Source: Rhizobacter sp. Root404
Lineage (GTDB): Bacteria; Pseudomonadota; Gammaproteobacteria; Burkholderiales; Burkholderiaceae_C
Assembly: GCF_001425865.1 (NCBI RefSeq)
Contig: NZ_LMDS01000004.1
Location: 499,515-563,514, forward strand
Length of the DNA stretch: 64,000 bases
Direction of reading: 5' to 3'
Part shown: positions 61,853 to 64,000 of the stretch, in pieces
How positions within the stretch are numbered: the first letter of the stretch is position 1
How the letters are laid out: the number at the start of each line of letters is the position of its first letter
Position numbers and translations under genes: made by a program
The notes under the pieces: generated by a model
What the model was told of the DNA's origin: nothing
The model's input: the letters and a program-made list of their open reading frames with translations, nothing else
Database searches by the model: none

Positions 61853-63085
61853 TCAGAGCAGCGTGACCGGGATCGCGAGGTGGCCGCGAAAGCGCACCCG
61901 CTTCGACCGGACTGCCGGGCCGGCCAGCCGGTAATTCGGGAAGCGCGCAAGGAAGCGGCCGATCGCGATGCGCGCCTCGAGCCGGCCAAGGCCCATGCCG
62001 ACGCACTGGTGGATGCCGGAGCCGAACGCGACGTGGCGGTTCGGCGATCGCGCGATGTCGAGCCGGTCGGGGTTCGGGAACTGCGCCGGGTCGCGGTTCG
62101 CCGCGCCGATGCACAGCGTGACCTGCGTGCGTGGGGCGAGCGCCACGCCGCCGAGCTCGGTCGCGATGCTCGTGATGCGGTTGCCGAGCTGGTTCGAGCT
62201 CTCGATGCGCAGGAATTCCTCGACGGCGGTGCGGATCAGCTCGGGTTCCGCGAGCAGGCGGGCCTTCTGATCCGGCGCGTCGAGCAGGCTCTTCAGGCCA
62301 TTGCCGATCAGGTTGGTCGTCGTTTCGTGGCCGGCGTTGAGCAGGAAGATGCAGTTGTGCAGCAACTCCTTCGCCAGAAGTTTTTCCGTGACACCGCCCT
62401 CGCCGATCACTTCGCCCTGGATCAACCGCGTCAACACGTCGGTCTCCGGATCGCCCGGCGCCTGCGCGCGGCGCGCGACCAGGCCCTCCAGGTACGTCAG
62501 CATGTCGGTCACGGCGGCGTTGCCGCGCGCGTGCATCGCATCCGTGAGCGCCGGCTCCAGCGCGCCGAGGATCGCGAGCGACCAGTCGCGCAGCGGCCCG
62601 CGCTCGGCGTGCGGCACGCCGAGCAGGTTGCCGATGATCTCGACCGGGATCGCCGCGGCGAACGACTCGATCAGGTCGATCGTCTCGCCCTGCTCGGCGC
62701 GCGCCTGCATCGCGTCGAGCAGGCCATCGACCAGCGCGACCAGGCCGGCCTCCATCGCGGCGATGTGCTTCGGCGTCAGCGCGCCCGCGATGAGGCGGCG
62801 CACCCGCGTGTGCAGCGGCGGGTCGTTGAACACCAGGCTGGTCGTGTGGTGCTCGAACAGCGCCGAATCGAGCCCGTATTTCGGGCCGAACTCCTCGTGC
62901 TTGTCGGAGCTGAAGGTCTTCGGGTCCTTGTAGACCGCGACGATGTCGGCGTAGCGGGTCAGGAACACGCTGCCGTCCGGCATGCGCTTGACCGGCGCCT
63001 GTTCCCGCAATGCACGGTAGGTCGGGAACGGGTCGTCGTAGAACGCGTCGGGCAGGTGGCGCAGGTCGAAGGTGTCAATGTTCAT
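61853..63085 (-). CDS. Cytochrome P450
   Basis: The product has 410 residues, the normal soluble bacterial P450 size. The I-helix is in LNAGHETTTNLIGNG (about 245-259). The ExxR motif is EFLRIESS, and the heme-binding loop is AFGSGIHQCVGMGLGRLE with the Cys at about residue 356. It hydroxylates or demethylates a small molecule using ferredoxin electrons; no ferredoxin or reductase gene lies beside it. The substrate is unknown. Immediate coupling to a LivK-type binding protein is unusual. Confidence 0.95.
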   Translation of the reverse strand: MNIDTFDLRHLPDAFYDDPFPTYRALREQAPVKRMPDGSVFLTRYADIVAVYKDPKTFSSDKHEEFGPKYGLDSALFEHHTTSLVFNDPPLHTRVRRLIAGALTPKHIAAMEAGLVALVDGLLDAMQARAEQGETIDLIESFAAAIPVEIIGNLLGVPHAERGPLRDWSLAILGALEPALTDAMHARGNAAVTDMLTYLEGLVARRAQAPGDPETDVLTRLIQGEVIGEGGVTEKLLAKELLHNCIFLLNAGHETTTNLIGNGLKSLLDAPDQKARLLAEPELIRTAVEEFLRIESSNQLGNRITSIATELGGVALAPRTQVTLCIGAANRDPAQFPNPDRLDIARSPNRHVAFGSGIHQCVGMGLGRLEARIAIGRFLARFPNYRLAGPAVRSKRVRFRGHLAIPVTLL

Positions 63086-63141
63086 GCGTCGGCGAATCTA
63101 AGGCCGAACCGGCCGCAAATGCGCGGGGAGATACCCCATCG

Positions 63142-63582
63142 TCAGAGTTTGTGCGTCGACAGCAGCAGGCTCGTCTCGGTGCTCGCGATGCCCTCGATCA
63201 GCCGGATGTTGCCGAGCGCACGGTCGAAGGCCTCGAGCGTGTCGGCGCGCAGCTCGGCGATCAGGTCCCAGCGGCCGTTGGTGCTGTGCAGGCCGGTCAC
63301 GTTCGGGTGGCCGCGCAGCGCGTGCAGCACCTCGGCACCGCGGTTGCCCTCGACGACGATCGTCATCAGCGCGCGGATCCGGTGCCCCTCGGCCTGCGGC
63401 TTGACCCGCACCGTGTAGCCGACGATCACGCCGTCGCGCTCGAGGCGCTTCATCCGGTTCTGCACGGTGCCGCGTGCCACCTTCAGCTTGGTCGCCAGCG
63501 TCGCGACGGGCAGGCGCGCGTCCTGCCGCAGCAGCGCGAGCAGTTCGCGATCGGTGTCGTCGAGATTGGTCATGTTGCTCAT
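63142..63582 (-). CDS. Lrp/AsnC-family transcriptional regulator
   Basis: The product has 146 residues. AGGA precedes the ATG at 63582; a second ATG lies three codons in. The N-terminal helix-turn-helix reads DDTDRELLALLRQDARLPVATLATKLKVARGTVQNRMKRLERDGVIVGY. The C-terminal RAM domain (about 68-140) binds amino acids. It is divergent from an ornithine cyclodeaminase gene, an arrangement common where an Lrp protein activates amino-acid catabolism, so ornithine or arginine is the likely effector. Confidence 0.93.
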   Translation of the reverse strand: MSNMTNLDDTDRELLALLRQDARLPVATLATKLKVARGTVQNRMKRLERDGVIVGYTVRVKPQAEGHRIRALMTIVVEGNRGAEVLHALRGHPNVTGLHSTNGRWDLIAELRADTLEAFDRALGNIRLIEGIASTETSLLLSTHKL

Positions 63583-63598
63583 CGGTCCTGAACAGATT

Positions 63599-63623
63599 GA
63601 TCGATGAATGCATCATAACGATC
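63599..63623. promoter_or_regulatory. Candidate Lrp operator between divergent genes
   Basis: GATCG (63599-63603) and CGATC (63619-63623) form an inverted repeat around a 15-base AT-rich core, an Lrp-like layout. It lies 17 bases from the Lrp start and 61 bases from the cyclodeaminase start. Confidence 0.4.
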
Positions 63624-63684
63624 GGTCTGCTGCCTTTTTGTTGGCCACGAAGCCCGCGAAGATGCTTTCCAACCGGAGAGACCC

Positions 63685-64000
63685 ATGACGCGATTCATCG
63701 ATGTGCCCGCCATGACCCGGCTCGTTCAGCAAGTCGGCGTGGCGCGCTTCATCACCGACCTGGCCGACGCGATCGAGGCGGACTACCTGCGCTGGCACGA
63801 GTTCGACAAGTCGGCGCGGCTCGCCAGTCACTCGGCGCTCGGCGTGATCGAGCTGATGCCGGTTGGCGACACGCAGCGCTTCGCGTTCAAGTACGTCAAC
63901 GGCCACCCGAAGAACACCGCGCGCGGCCTGTTCACGGTGATGGCCTTCGGCGTGCTCGCCGAGGTCGAGACCGGTTACCCGCTGCTGCTGTCCGAGCTGA
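63685..64000 (+). CDS. Ornithine cyclodeaminase, 3'-truncated by window
   Basis: The first 105 residues are present; the gene runs past the window end. GGAGAG precedes the ATG. The translated start reads TRFIDVPAMTRLVQQVGVARFITDLADAIEADYLRW, then SHSALGVIELMPVGDTQRFAFKYVNGHPKNTARGL, the substrate-binding part of the OCD/mu-crystallin family (the Lys in FKYVNGHP is a family landmark). It would convert ornithine to proline and ammonia. The Rossmann domain is outside the window, so the assignment rests on the N-terminal domain and the divergent Lrp gene. Confidence 0.85.
   Translation, partial: MTRFIDVPAMTRLVQQVGVARFITDLADAIEADYLRWHEFDKSARLASHSALGVIELMPVGDTQRFAFKYVNGHPKNTARGLFTVMAFGVLAEVETGYPLLLSEL

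Overview
The window is 64 kb of very GC-rich chromosomal DNA, densely coded on both strands. The gene families (DUF3563, VF530, DUF1697, LytTR and AlgZ-like kinases, DnaE2, FadR-type GntR regulators with UgpC-like ABC importers) and the composition suggest a betaproteobacterium of the order Burkholderiales, probably near the Rubrivivax/Leptothrix/Piscinibacter group. This is inferred from gene content; no rRNA or other phylogenetic marker was compared. No tRNA, rRNA, CRISPR array, insertion sequence or prophage was seen. No gap between genes exceeds about 300 bases.

Left part (1-31 kb), housekeeping and envelope: a LytS/LytTR two-component pair; lipoproteins; glnS; an M23 peptidase; a class A penicillin-binding protein; DsbA-type oxidoreductases; a dihydrouridine synthase; an FKBP isomerase; dbpA; a sorbosone-dehydrogenase-like protein; an ABC exporter; and a Cpx-like trio (Spy/CpxP protein, OmpR-type regulator, histidine kinase). 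A one-way run then holds a GMC oxidoreductase, the glutathione-dependent formaldehyde pathway (frmA-fghA), a VF530 protein and an S9 peptidase.

Middle (30-39 kb), DNA damage and stress: dnaE2 on the minus strand lies behind a textbook LexA box and is followed closely by yaaA, a prolyl-4-hydroxylase-like oxygenase and a CoA-transferase. A FitAB/VapBC-like toxin-antitoxin pair is transcribed away from the same intergenic region. Two overlapping LysE-type exporters follow.

Right part (39-60 kb), the most interesting region, is a sugar-acid catabolic island of four transcription units: (a) an IlvD/Edd-type sugar-acid dehydratase, divergent from (b) a 2-hydroxyacid dehydrogenase; (c) a 7.5-kb operon with a complete sugar ABC importer, gluconokinase, a gluconate-5-dehydrogenase-like SDR, a cupin, a FadR-type regulator and an SGNH-like lipoprotein; (d) a second ABC importer with a Tat-exported binding protein, divergent from a tightly overlapping operon gntR-ltnD-otnK-otnC-otnI-denD-SDR. 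That last operon encodes the L-threonate/D-erythronate route to dihydroxyacetone phosphate. Sites matching TNGTNNNACNA, a pattern typical of FadR-type GntR operators, lie in the control regions of these units and suggest one regulon.

Right end (60-64 kb): a CHRD lipoprotein, a cytochrome P450 paired with an orphan branched-chain-type binding protein, and an Lrp regulator divergent from the start of an ornithine cyclodeaminase gene cut by the window end.
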